Below are positions 1 to 5,096 of a stretch of DNA of 5,096 bases, one piece after another. The notes under the pieces are model-generated. The model saw only the letters and a list, made by a program, of their open reading frames with translations, did no database searches and was not told the DNA's origin. The stretch covers positions 1 through 5,096 of the forward strand of contig JAISBG010000713.1 in NCBI GenBank assembly GCA_031266315.1, given 5' to 3'. Position 1 is the first letter of the stretch. Every line of letters begins with the position of its first letter. This DNA comes from Planctomycetaceae bacterium (GTDB lineage Bacteria; Planctomycetota; Planctomycetia; Pirellulales; Thermoguttaceae). Position numbers and translations under genes: made by a program.

Positions 1-49
1 GGAACGCGGTCGTCTCGACCGCACATTGCAGGCGGGACGCCTGCGTTCC
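1..49. repeat. Three-way-junction palindromic repeat, copy 1
   Basis: The 49 bases fold into three stems. GGAAC (1-5) pairs with GTTCC (45-49) and closes the structure. GCGGTCG (6-12) pairs with CGACCGC (16-22) around a TCT loop. GCAGGCG (28-34) pairs with CGCCTGC (38-44) around a GGA loop. The linker ACATT joins the two arms. An identical copy lies at 3766-3814. It is too short to be a tRNA and lacks tRNA consensus arms. Confidence 0.85.
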
Positions 50-148
50 TTTTAGCAAAGCGCAGAGTAAACCTGTTACTATACTTTGCACGGTTGAAAA
101 TTACTCTTTTTGTCGTAAACGGTTCCGCTAGATTAAAAACGCAATTGA

Positions 149-161
149 TGCGTAACATGAG
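149..161 (+). repeat. 13-bp terminal repeat TGCGTAACATGAG
   Basis: One of four exact copies of this 13-mer in the window. Copies at 149-161 and 3831-3843 are on the plus strand; copies at 912-924 and 3724-3736 are inverted. This one ends ten bases before the stop codon of the minus-strand gene at 172. A small stem, CGCA...TGCG, overlaps its inner edge. Confidence 0.85.
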
Positions 162-171
162 CTATTAACTA

Positions 172-831
172 TTACGGGATAATTGCGGAGTATATTTCGC
201 CCCAAGGACTTTTTTCACCTCTTGTGGTAATCCAGCGAAGGCAAAGATAAATTCTTTTGCCTCGTTCATGTTTCCCGAAGGTCAAAATACAAGGGGAACG
301 GACACAAAAAGTTGTGTTGGTCATATCTTCCACTTCAACAGGCGGACTATCAAGAATTGCCCAACGTATCTCCACACCGTAAACACCTTTTGGTTTTGCT
401 TTTGAAGTGCTTTCGTGGTCTCTGAAATGGATAAAAAGTTGCCGGAGACGGGAGGTGTCAATTTCCGCAACAGGGTAGGTCATAAGAGTTGGAGCGTAAG
501 TTGAGCGGGGTTTGGGGATCGGCAACCCCATACTGCCCTTGTCCGCATTGGTAACCGCGGGGTTGTAAGTGACGAAGGACTTCAAAAATTTGCGAAGTGC
601 CTTTTCAAATTTGGTTCTTTCTTGTCTTTTTTTCAACGTATCAACTTTGCCGTGATTGGGGTCTTCCGTTTTGTTGTAAGCCGCGACAAAACCTTCAAAC
701 AGCAAAAAAACCGGTTCAAACATTGTGGTTGGAATTGCCCACACGCCCAAATGATTACTGATATACTCAATAAGTATCCGCGACCATTCGTAAAATCTGG
801 CGTCATTTTGGGGAATATAATCATGTGGCAT
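172..831 (-). CDS. Hypothetical protein, 219 aa, MPHDYIP type
   Basis: The function is unknown. The start at 829-831 gives MPHDYIPQND; it was chosen over the ATG at 895-897 because AGGAG lies six bases upstream. Residues 1-100 are mostly helical and charged, with a Lys/Arg-rich stretch at about 61-84 (KVDTLKKRQERTKFEKALRK). Residues 120-219 look like beta strands: EIDTSRLRQLFIHFRD (123-138), KPKGVYGVEIRWAILDSPP (147-164), and a C-terminal block RIYLCLRW...RGEKSPWGEIYSAIIP. There is no signal peptide or membrane segment. From memory, proteins starting MPHDYIP and ending with a GEK.PWSEI..AIIP-like block recur as unnamed proteins, often in several copies, in some gut and environmental bacteria; the C-terminal half could be fibronectin-III-like. 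The gene stands alone between two facing copies of the 13-bp repeat (149-161, 912-924). It is very likely a real gene; the role is open. Confidence 0.85.
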   Translation of the reverse strand: MPHDYIPQNDARFYEWSRILIEYISNHLGVWAIPTTMFEPVFLLFEGFVAAYNKTEDPNHGKVDTLKKRQERTKFEKALRKFLKSFVTYNPAVTNADKGSMGLPIPKPRSTYAPTLMTYPVAEIDTSRLRQLFIHFRDHESTSKAKPKGVYGVEIRWAILDSPPVEVEDMTNTTFCVRSPCILTFGKHERGKRIYLCLRWITTRGEKSPWGEIYSAIIP

Positions 832-836
832 AAAAT

Positions 837-842
837 TCTCCT
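837..842 (-). promoter_or_regulatory. Ribosome binding site of the 172-831 gene
   Basis: On the minus strand the sequence reads AGGAGA, then AATTTT or similar spacing, then ATG. AGGAG ends six bases before the start codon. This is the only clear Shine-Dalgarno site in the window, and it decides the start at 831 against the longer reading from 897. Confidence 0.75.
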
Positions 843-911
843 GAAAAATTAAAGTTTTTGTTAAAGGTGTTCCTTTTTTACATTTTTGGAATCCCAAATT
901 GGTTTTGACAA

Positions 912-924
912 CTCATGTTACGCA
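912..924 (-). repeat. 13-bp terminal repeat, isolated inverted copy
   Basis: CTCATGTTACGCA, the reverse complement of the repeat at 149-161. Its downstream sequence does not match the complete element at 3724-3843 beyond one more base, and no partner end follows before 3831. It is either one end of a different family member or a decayed copy. It lies 80 bases upstream of the start of the 172-831 gene. Confidence 0.7.
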
Positions 925-949
925 GCGTAGTTAAAAAGAACCGTTCACG

Positions 950-1241
950 AAAAGTCAAAGTCAAGGTGGAGATATTTGATTCTTAAGTCCGTAGGACTTT
1001 AACATGGATAACCCCGTGCAAGTGCAACGCAGCACGGGGTTAGACAATCACCACAACCGGAACTACGTAGTAGTTCAACAGAGAAAAGTTATCCTTGCCG
1101 TGAGTGTGTTGAACTGCTACGCAGTTCGGTTGGCAGCGGCGTACTACTCAATACCCCGTGCTGCACTTCGTTTGCACGGGGTTATCCACGTTAAAGTCCT
1201 ACGGACTAAAAACCATAAATAAACTCTTCACTTTGACTTTT
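950..1241. repeat. Large nested palindrome (element 1)
   Basis: An imperfect inverted repeat about 292 bases long. The outer arms, 950-965 and 1226-1241, match at 15 of 16 positions. The main arms, 983-1021 and 1172-1210, match at 37 of 39. Inside, each half forms its own hairpins: AACCCCGTGC/GCACGGGGTT (1010-1019 with 1032-1041), a like stem at 1151-1185, GAACTAC-GTA-GTAGTTC (1060-1076) and GAACTGC-TAC-GCAGTTC (1111-1127). The outer part also has short stems of the type GTCC-GTA-GGAC. It encodes nothing convincing; the 72-codon plus-strand frame across it reads straight through the repeat arms. It may be a mobile palindromic repeat or a structured RNA. A relic of its right arm is at 4087-4118. 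Confidence 0.8.
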
Positions 1242-1314
1242 ATCCTAAACGATTACTTTTTACCTACAATGCGGAAAAAGAGTTAGTAATTCCATCATAC
1301 TTTTTGGAAATCCC

Positions 1315-1503
1315 CTAAATCTTTTAGGTAAATACCTAATACTTTCAGGTAAATACCTAAATCTTTTAGGTAAATACCTAAATCTTTTAGGTAAGCCCCG
1401 AAAAGTTTTAGGTAAGTCCATAAATCTTTTAGGTAAGTCCCTAAATCTTTTAGGTAAATCCCAAAAATATTTCGGGAAATCCGCTAAGAATTATTAAAAT
1501 TCC
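1315..1503. repeat. 21-bp tandem repeat array, about 9 units
   Basis: Units begin at 1315, 1336, 1357, 1378, 1399, 1420, 1441, 1462 and 1483, each 21 bases with no length variation. The consensus starts CTAAATCTTTTAGGTAA. Units 1, 3, 4 and 7 are nearest to consensus; units 8 and 9 are decayed. Each good unit contains the small inverted repeat CCTAAA-TCT-TTTAGG across its left boundary. On the minus strand one frame reads the heptapeptide YLPKRFR over and over, but it has no start codon and a stop at 1491-1493, so coding is doubtful. There are no spacers, so this is not CRISPR. Confidence 0.9.
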
Positions 1504-1568
1504 CAAGTTAAATAAATATATCACATAAAAATTGCCCTGCAAGACCAACCTTTCAGCCCATGATTCAA

Positions 1569-1631
1569 TACTACTTTCGGCAATTCTTGTTGAGAGATGG
1601 GCAACTTTCATTGAGAGGTGGGCAATCCGCC
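1569..1631. repeat. Short degenerate 21-bp periodic run (3 units)
   Basis: Three 21-base units start at 1569, 1590 and 1611. They share a TNGGCAA core at the same offset; the last two begin TTGAGAGATGGGCAA and TTGAGAGGTGGGCAA. The last unit runs into the left edge of the large palindrome at 1614. The period equals that of the array at 1315-1503, but the sequence differs. Confidence 0.5.
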
Positions 1632-1901
1632 CGCTGGGCGGTTGCGCCGGTAGAGTCTTTATTTTGCCGTCATTAATCTGATTCACTGTCGGCTAACGCC
1701 GACGCGACCCTTCAGCGAAGGGTCGCCCACCTCTAAAAGCGCGTAGGGCAATCGCCCTACGACAATTTGTTGAGAGGTGGGCAACCTTTCGCTGAAAGGT
1801 TGCGTCGGCGATAGCCGACTGTGAACCAGATTAACGACGGCAAAATGAAGAGTCAACCGGCGCGACCGCCCAGCGGGTTTTTTGATAAATAGCCCACCTC
1901 T
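1614..1901. repeat. Large palindrome of two inverted MITE-like units (element 2)
   Basis: Arms 1630-1734 and 1773-1877 are each 105 bases and match as reverse complements at 93 positions by hand count. The 38-base centre holds the hairpin CGTAGGGC/GCCCTACG (1742-1761). Each half is itself bounded by AGAGGTGGGC and its complement: unit 1 at 1614-1734 and unit 2 at 1773-1901 on the other strand. Each unit carries two or more hairpins, including a 10-bp stem (1704-1726; 1781-1803) and GTCGGC/GCCGAC (1688-1703; 1804-1819). It starts 48 bases beyond the carB stop, so readthrough transcripts would fold there. No open frame is credible. Confidence 0.85.
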
Positions 1902-1948
1902 AAAAGCGGATTACTCATCTCTTTGAAAAGATTATGCTTACCTCTTTT

Positions 1949-3544
1949 TCAGACTAGGTAATCCTGAATGGTTTTGACATTGACGTTTGGGTTTTCACGG
2001 AGGAAGGAAACGGCTTCAAGGAACGCTTTTGCTCCGCGAATCGTTGTCACAAGAGGAACTCCAAGACGCATTGCTGTTGTACGAATTAGAACTTCGTCCC
2101 GATGCGGATTTTTGCCGGAGGGAGTGTTGATGATCCATTGCACCTTGCCGTCAATCATTCGGTCAAGAATGTTCGGACGCTCGCCTTCGGCAATTTTTGA
2201 GACGGTCTCCACTTTGAACCCCATACTTTCCAACACCGCACCGGTTCCGCGTGAGGCAATAATGTTGAAACCGAGTTGAACCAGTTGGCGGGCAATTTCG
2301 CCGATAACCGGTTTGTCCGACTCTTTAACGGAAACAAAAACATTGCCCGAAAGCGGAATCGGAACACCGGTTCCGTGTTCGCTTTTTGCGAACGCTTCGC
2401 CGAAGGATTCCGCAATCCCCATGACTTCGCCGGTTGATTTCATTTCCGGTCCCAACCGTGTGTCCACTCCCGGAAAACGCGACCATGGAAACACCGACTC
2501 CTTCACCGCAACATGGTTCAACTCCTGCCAACGCCGAAACGGTTTCACCGCAAACATCTCCGTCAATGTCTCGCCCAACATCACCCGCATGGCAATACTT
2601 GCCAACGGTTCGCCGATTGCCTTGCTGACAAACGGAATTGTCCGGCTCGCACGCGGGTTGACCTCCAACACATAGACCAAATTGTTCTTAATCGCAAACT
2701 GAATGTTCAATAAACCAATCACTTGCATTTTAAGAGCAATTTTCCGCGTGGCGTTTTCGAGTTGCCGAATCAACTTCGGCGTCAGCGATTGCGGCGGAAG
2801 AGAACACGCCGAATCCCCGCTGTGAATTCCCGCTTCTTCAATATGTTCCATAATTGCCGCAACAATCACCGTTTCTCCATCGGCAACCGCGTCCACGTCA
2901 ATTTCAATCGCATCTTCCAAAAACCGGTCAATCAAAATCGGACGTTCTTCACTCAGTATTAAATCCGCTTGCAACGAATAGTCGAGCAACGCGTTCCAAT
3001 AGGATTTCAAATCGTCGCGGTCGAAAATGATTTCCATTTTCGCGCCGCCAAGAACAAAACTCGGACGCATTAACACGGGAAACCCGATATGTTCGGCGGC
3101 AGCAAGAGCCCCTTCGAGTTCAAAAGCGGTTGCGCCCGGAGTTTGGCGGATTTCGAGTTCCTGCAACATCTCGCCGAATTGCCGGCGATCTTCCGCCAAC
3201 GCAATTGACGCAACATCGGTTCCCAAAATCCGAACACCTTCTTCGGCGAGAGATTTTGCCAGATTGAGCGGTGTTTGCCCGCCGAATTGCAACACCACCC
3301 CCATTGGTTTTTCGTGGGCAATCACGGCAAGAACATCTTCAAGGGTTAGCGGTTCAAAGTAAAGAACGTCGGAAGTATCATAATCTGTGGAAACCGTTTC
3401 GGGGTTGCAGTTCATCATAATCGCGCGGTAACCCAACCGCTTGACCGTAAACGCCGCATGGCAACAGCAATAATCAAATTCAATTCCTTGTCCAATACGG
3501 TTGGGACCGCCGCCGAGAATGAGAACGGAAGGTGTTGAGGTCAT
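1949..3544 (-). CDS. carB: Carbamoyl-phosphate synthase large subunit, C-terminal half
   Basis: The CarB family makes carbamoyl phosphate from ammonia, bicarbonate and two ATP, for arginine and pyrimidine synthesis in the cytoplasm. This 531-residue protein matches only the second half of the roughly 1,070-residue E. coli enzyme, the part that phosphorylates carbamate. Seen in order: GGGPNRIGQGIEFDYC (11-26), NCNPETVSTDYDTSD (45-59), QFGGQTP (86-92), the ATP-grasp motifs RPSFVLGG (160-167) and EHIEEAGIHSGDS (233-245), and the likely metal ligands Gln282, Glu294 and Asn296 in IQFAIKNN and LEVNPRASRT. From about 399 to the end is the MGS-like allosteric domain, with a Ser-x-x-Thr pair (SRGT) and IINTPSG. 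The active site looks intact. The start at 3542-3544 sits exactly at the usual boundary between halves; an in-frame ATG at 3713-3715 would add 57 residues read from repeat DNA. No Shine-Dalgarno site is seen. No N-terminal half lies in the window, as in split carB genes of Aquifex and some archaea. Confidence 0.95.
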   Translation of the reverse strand: MTSTPSVLILGGGPNRIGQGIEFDYCCCHAAFTVKRLGYRAIMMNCNPETVSTDYDTSDVLYFEPLTLEDVLAVIAHEKPMGVVLQFGGQTPLNLAKSLAEEGVRILGTDVASIALAEDRRQFGEMLQELEIRQTPGATAFELEGALAAAEHIGFPVLMRPSFVLGGAKMEIIFDRDDLKSYWNALLDYSLQADLILSEERPILIDRFLEDAIEIDVDAVADGETVIVAAIMEHIEEAGIHSGDSACSLPPQSLTPKLIRQLENATRKIALKMQVIGLLNIQFAIKNNLVYVLEVNPRASRTIPFVSKAIGEPLASIAMRVMLGETLTEMFAVKPFRRWQELNHVAVKESVFPWSRFPGVDTRLGPEMKSTGEVMGIAESFGEAFAKSEHGTGVPIPLSGNVFVSVKESDKPVIGEIARQLVQLGFNIIASRGTGAVLESMGFKVETVSKIAEGERPNILDRMIDGKVQWIINTPSGKNPHRDEVLIRTTAMRLGVPLVTTIRGAKAFLEAVSFLRENPNVNVKTIQDYLV

Positions 3545-3604
3545 TTTATATTTATAGGATAATGTTGGAGGTTCATTTCGCTTTGATATTCCTTCGCACC
3601 GCAA

Positions 3605-3642
3605 GGAACAATTAACGAACGCTTGCGTAAAAAGTTCGTTCC
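3605..3642. repeat. Small palindromic repeat upstream of carB
   Basis: GGAAC (3605-3609) and AACGAAC (3614-3620) face GTTCGTT (3634-3640) and GTTCC (3638-3642), giving a bulged hairpin with loop 3621-3633. It lies inside the in-frame extension of carB, which is one reason to place the carB start downstream at 3544. No second copy is seen here. Confidence 0.5.
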
Positions 3643-3716
3643 TAATTCTAACTTCTCTCCCTAAACTTGTCAAATTGTGTATCAGCATGGGCAGAAGGAT
3701 TACAAGTTTTTCCAAG

Positions 3717-3850
3717 ATTACAGCTCATGTTACGCAGGAGAGGAAGTTTGAGTAATGATTTGTACGGAACGCGGTCGTCTCGACCGCACATTGCAGGCGG
3801 GACGCCTGCGTTCCTTTAAAACGCAATTGATGCGTAACATGAGATTACAG
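3717..3850. mobile_element. Complete 120-bp MITE-like element with 7-bp target duplication
   Basis: The element runs 3724-3843. Its ends are perfect 13-bp terminal inverted repeats, CTCATGTTACGCA (3724-3736) and TGCGTAACATGAG (3831-3843). ATTACAG lies directly outside both ends, at 3717-3723 and 3844-3850, which is the pattern expected of a target-site duplication. The interior holds the 49-base three-way-junction repeat (3766-3814) and no open frame, so it is non-autonomous. Its right part is shared with 1-161. Which transposase family would move it is not evident. A chance 7-base match is possible but unlikely exactly at both borders. Confidence 0.7.
3766..3814. repeat. Three-way-junction palindromic repeat, copy 2
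   Basis: Identical over all 49 bases to positions 1-49, with the same closing stem GGAAC/GTTCC and the same two 7-bp arms. Here it is followed after three T by the 26-base block that ends in the terminal repeat. Perfect identity suggests recent spread or selection for the fold. Confidence 0.85.
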
Positions 3851-3860
3851 GATAAATCCT

Positions 3861-3900
3861 AATATTGCTTGCGCAAGCAATATTCTAGGGCTGAAAGCCC
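3861..3900. repeat. Perfect 24-base palindrome and adjacent GGGCT hairpin
   Basis: Positions 3861-3884 are a perfect 24-base palindrome centred on TTGCGCAA. Three bases later GGGCT-GAA-AGCCC (3888-3900) forms a five-pair hairpin. Both are the short stem-loop type found throughout the gaps here. No T run follows, so a terminator is not indicated. Confidence 0.7.
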
Positions 3901-3905
3901 GACAT

Positions 3906-4077
3906 AAGCCAGCCCGCCGCAACGCGGCGGGATACCTCACACCAACACGCCGCCCTGAAAGGGCAACATACCGACGGAAAATACAACAATAACTATGTTG
4001 CCCTTACAGGGCGATTGTTTATATTGCCGTTACCCGCCGCGTTGCGGCGGGCTGGCTTGTGTTGCCCTTTCAGGGCG
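3906..4077. repeat. Symmetric nested palindrome (element 3)
   Basis: The 26 bases at 3906-3931 are an exact reverse complement of 4033-4058; each includes CCGCCGC-AAC-GCGGCGG or its complement. Inside these, 3951-3970 and 3994-4013 match inverted at 19 of 20, each holding a GCCCTGAAAGGGC-type hairpin. The two spacers, 3932-3950 and 4014-4032, are both 19 bases but unrelated in sequence. A third copy of the inner hairpin, GCCCTTTCAGGGC type, follows at 4060-4077. No coding frame across it is credible. Confidence 0.85.
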
Positions 4078-4086
4078 GAAGAAAAA

Positions 4087-4118
4087 CGGGGTTATCCATG
4101 TACAAGTCCTACGGACTT
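4087..4118. repeat. Relic of the element 1 right arm
   Basis: Positions 4087-4117 match 1177-1207 at 28 of 31 bases, from CGGGGTTATCCA through AGTCCTACGGACT. The AAGTCC-TAC-GGACTT hairpin (4104-4118) is intact. No opposite arm is present, so this is a half copy, 126 bases before the start of the secreted-protein gene. Confidence 0.75.
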
Positions 4119-4243
4119 CGGGGCGTAATCTCAAAGCAAAAATTGCTCTTGATTCGATTGGAGAAAATACCTACTATTCGACTCAATGTTTCTCGCGCTT
4201 CGGCGTTGATGGTAATCCCTTTGGATTTTCACGAACCGGCACA

Positions 4244-5096
4244 ATGACCATTTCATTTCGTAAATTCAGTATTTTTCGGTTTTTAATTGGTTTGATTAGT
4301 TTAACTAATATCATTGGTTTTGCTCTGTTTTTCGGACAATCTCCGGTTTCCGCGCAACCGCCGACTCCCGAACCGCCCAAAATTACAACGCAACCGCCAA
4401 CTTCAGAACCAACCGTTTATCGCGTCCGAAGCCGGCAAATCCACGAAATCGAAAAACAACTGCAAAACCGATTTGCCGGAGATACCGGTTTTTCCATAAC
4501 CATTAAACCGGATTTTGAACCGGATAGTTATCGTGTTTGTGTTCTTGCGCCGGAATCAGTTCATCAAAAAATTCCTGAAATTCTTCAGCAGTACGCTGTT
4601 TTGCTTCCCAAAAACGGCGGGAAATCACTCGTTTACATCGAACCTCAACCTGTTCAACCGGTTCCGGTTTTCCAATCGTCGTCTCCTTCTTCCTTACCTT
4701 CAAGCCCTTCACTTTCAACATCTTATTCCAACCCTTCGCCGCCGACACCATTATTATCATCATTATCATCGACACCAACATCACCAACATCGTCTTCAAC
4801 ATCACTATCATCATCGCAACAGTCTGTTCTTATTGCGATGCCGTCCGCTCCGCCTCGTCAGGCGGAAACGGAAATGATACGTCCTGCGGCGGTTGCAACG
4901 GTTGCGTCCTCTCCGCCGATTCCGTTGCCGCCGGTAACACCGCCCAATAATTCCGTTAATTCAATACCGTCCCATAATTCCGATTTGGTACAAACCTTGC
5001 CGCAAGCCTTGCCGTTACCGTTGCCGATTCCGGCGGATTCCCAGCCTTATCTTCACTACAACTCCGGCAATAATAATGATCAATTACGGGATTCAT
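4244..5096 (+). CDS. Secreted Pro/Ser-rich protein with secretin-N-like domain (3' end missing)
   Basis: The frame stays open for 284 codons to the window edge, so the gene is partial. Residues 1-37 form a signal peptide: Arg/Lys at 6, 7 and 12, a hydrophobic core (FLIGLISLTNIIGFALFFG, 13-31) and a likely cut after VSA (35-37). Residues 57-121, beginning TVYRVRSRQIHEIEKQL and including SYRVCVLAPESVHQKIPEIL, suggest a strand-helix-strand-strand-helix fold like secretin N1 (Secretin_N) domains; this is an inference from pattern. From about 134 on the chain is low-complexity Pro/Ser/Thr, then Pro/Asn-rich, likely a flexible linker; codons such as TCA and TCG form microsatellite-like runs at 4750-4815. 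The start is the first ATG of the frame. No Shine-Dalgarno site is seen, and the frame is open upstream without ATG, GTG or TTG back to about 4060. It could be a secretin-like or other envelope protein; the missing C-terminal part would decide. Confidence 0.8.
   Translation, partial: MTISFRKFSIFRFLIGLISLTNIIGFALFFGQSPVSAQPPTPEPPKITTQPPTSEPTVYRVRSRQIHEIEKQLQNRFAGDTGFSITIKPDFEPDSYRVCVLAPESVHQKIPEILQQYAVLLPKNGGKSLVYIEPQPVQPVPVFQSSSPSSLPSSPSLSTSYSNPSPPTPLLSSLSSTPTSPTSSSTSLSSSQQSVLIAMPSAPPRQAETEMIRPAAVATVASSPPIPLPPVTPPNNSVNSIPSHNSDLVQTLPQALPLPLPIPADSQPYLHYNSGNNNDQLRDS

Larger units (their letters stand above)
1..161. mobile_element. Right-hand part of a MITE-like element (left end outside window)
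   Basis: This stretch shares two blocks with the complete element at 3724-3843. Positions 1-49 match 3766-3814 exactly, and the 26 bases at 136-161 match 3818-3843 exactly, ending in the terminal repeat TGCGTAACATGAG at 149-161. In the complete copy the two blocks are three bases apart; here about 83 extra bases (53-135) lie between them. No open frame or transposase is visible, so any movement would have to be driven from elsewhere. The left end, and any target duplication, lie outside the window, so the call depends on the better-defined second copy. Confidence 0.55.

Noticed and set aside
1..49. tRNA-like cloverleaf
   Set aside because: Only 49 bases, three stems, no anticodon arm or conserved tRNA bases; a palindromic repeat explains it better.
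1004..1222. 72-codon plus-strand open frame
   Set aside because: It reads through both arms and the inner hairpins of the large palindrome; its protein has no recognisable feature and no ribosome site precedes it.
1315..1503. Possible CRISPR array
   Set aside because: Units are directly adjacent with no spacers, and no cas gene is present.
1450..1686. 78-codon minus-strand open frame with AHLS repeats
   Set aside because: The apparent peptide repeats come from the 21-bp periodic DNA and the edge of element 2; no start signal or known domain.
1866..1883. Plus-strand hairpin followed by six T, terminator-like
   Set aside because: No plus-strand gene lies upstream, and the hairpin is a part of the element 2 arm; the T run falls in the stretch where the two units differ.
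1968..3362. Several open frames of 60-120 codons on both strands inside carB
   Set aside because: They are shadows of the strongly conserved carB frame, with no recognisable domains of their own.
3545..3715. 57-residue N-terminal extension of CarB from an upstream ATG
   Set aside because: It is read from palindromic repeat DNA, has no resemblance to the CarB oligomerisation domain, and the conserved domain begins right after the ATG at 3544.
4059..4247. 62-codon plus-strand frame before the secreted-protein gene
   Set aside because: It covers the element 3 edge and the element 1 relic, has no domain, and overlaps the start of the better-supported gene by four bases only by chance of TGA in ATGA.
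4515..4877. 120-codon frame with a His-rich stretch
   Set aside because: It is a shifted frame of the Ser/Thr-rich part of the secreted protein; TCA/TCG/ACA codons read out of frame give the histidines.

Overview
The window looks like bacterial chromosome from a repeat-rich, moderate-GC genome, possibly a planctomycete or another PVC-group relative. That assignment is an inference. It rests on the style of the carbamoyl-phosphate synthase, the weak ribosome binding sites at two of three genes, the secreted Pro/Ser-rich protein, and the many short perfect stem-loops between genes. No rRNA, tRNA or CRISPR array was seen.

Only three genes are supported. They cover about 61% of the sequence; the other roughly 2 kb is almost entirely structured repeat DNA. 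Left to right: (1) 1-161 is the right-hand end of a MITE-like element cut by the window edge. (2) 172-831, minus strand, encodes a 219-residue protein of unknown function. (3) 832-1948 holds no gene. It contains a lone copy of the MITE terminal repeat, a large nested palindrome (950-1241), a 21-bp tandem array (1315-1503) and a second large palindrome made of two inverted units (1614-1901). (4) 1949-3544, minus strand, encodes only the C-terminal half of the carbamoyl-phosphate synthase large subunit. (5) 3545-4243 is another gene-free stretch. It holds a complete small MITE-like element (3724-3843) with 13-bp terminal inverted repeats and a 7-bp direct repeat on each side, several palindromes, a third symmetric nested palindrome (3906-4058) and a relic of the first one (4087-4118). 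(6) 4244 to the right edge, plus strand, is the start of a secreted protein with a small secretin-N-like domain and a Pro/Ser/Thr-rich tail.

The three genes do not form an operon and show no shared pathway. CarB belongs to arginine/pyrimidine synthesis, while the other two are an unknown protein and an exported protein. The most interesting content is the repeats: a short element with apparent target-site duplication carrying a three-way-junction fold, and inverted-unit palindromes whose stems differ by compensating base changes. The split carB, with no N-terminal half beside it, is the main coding oddity.
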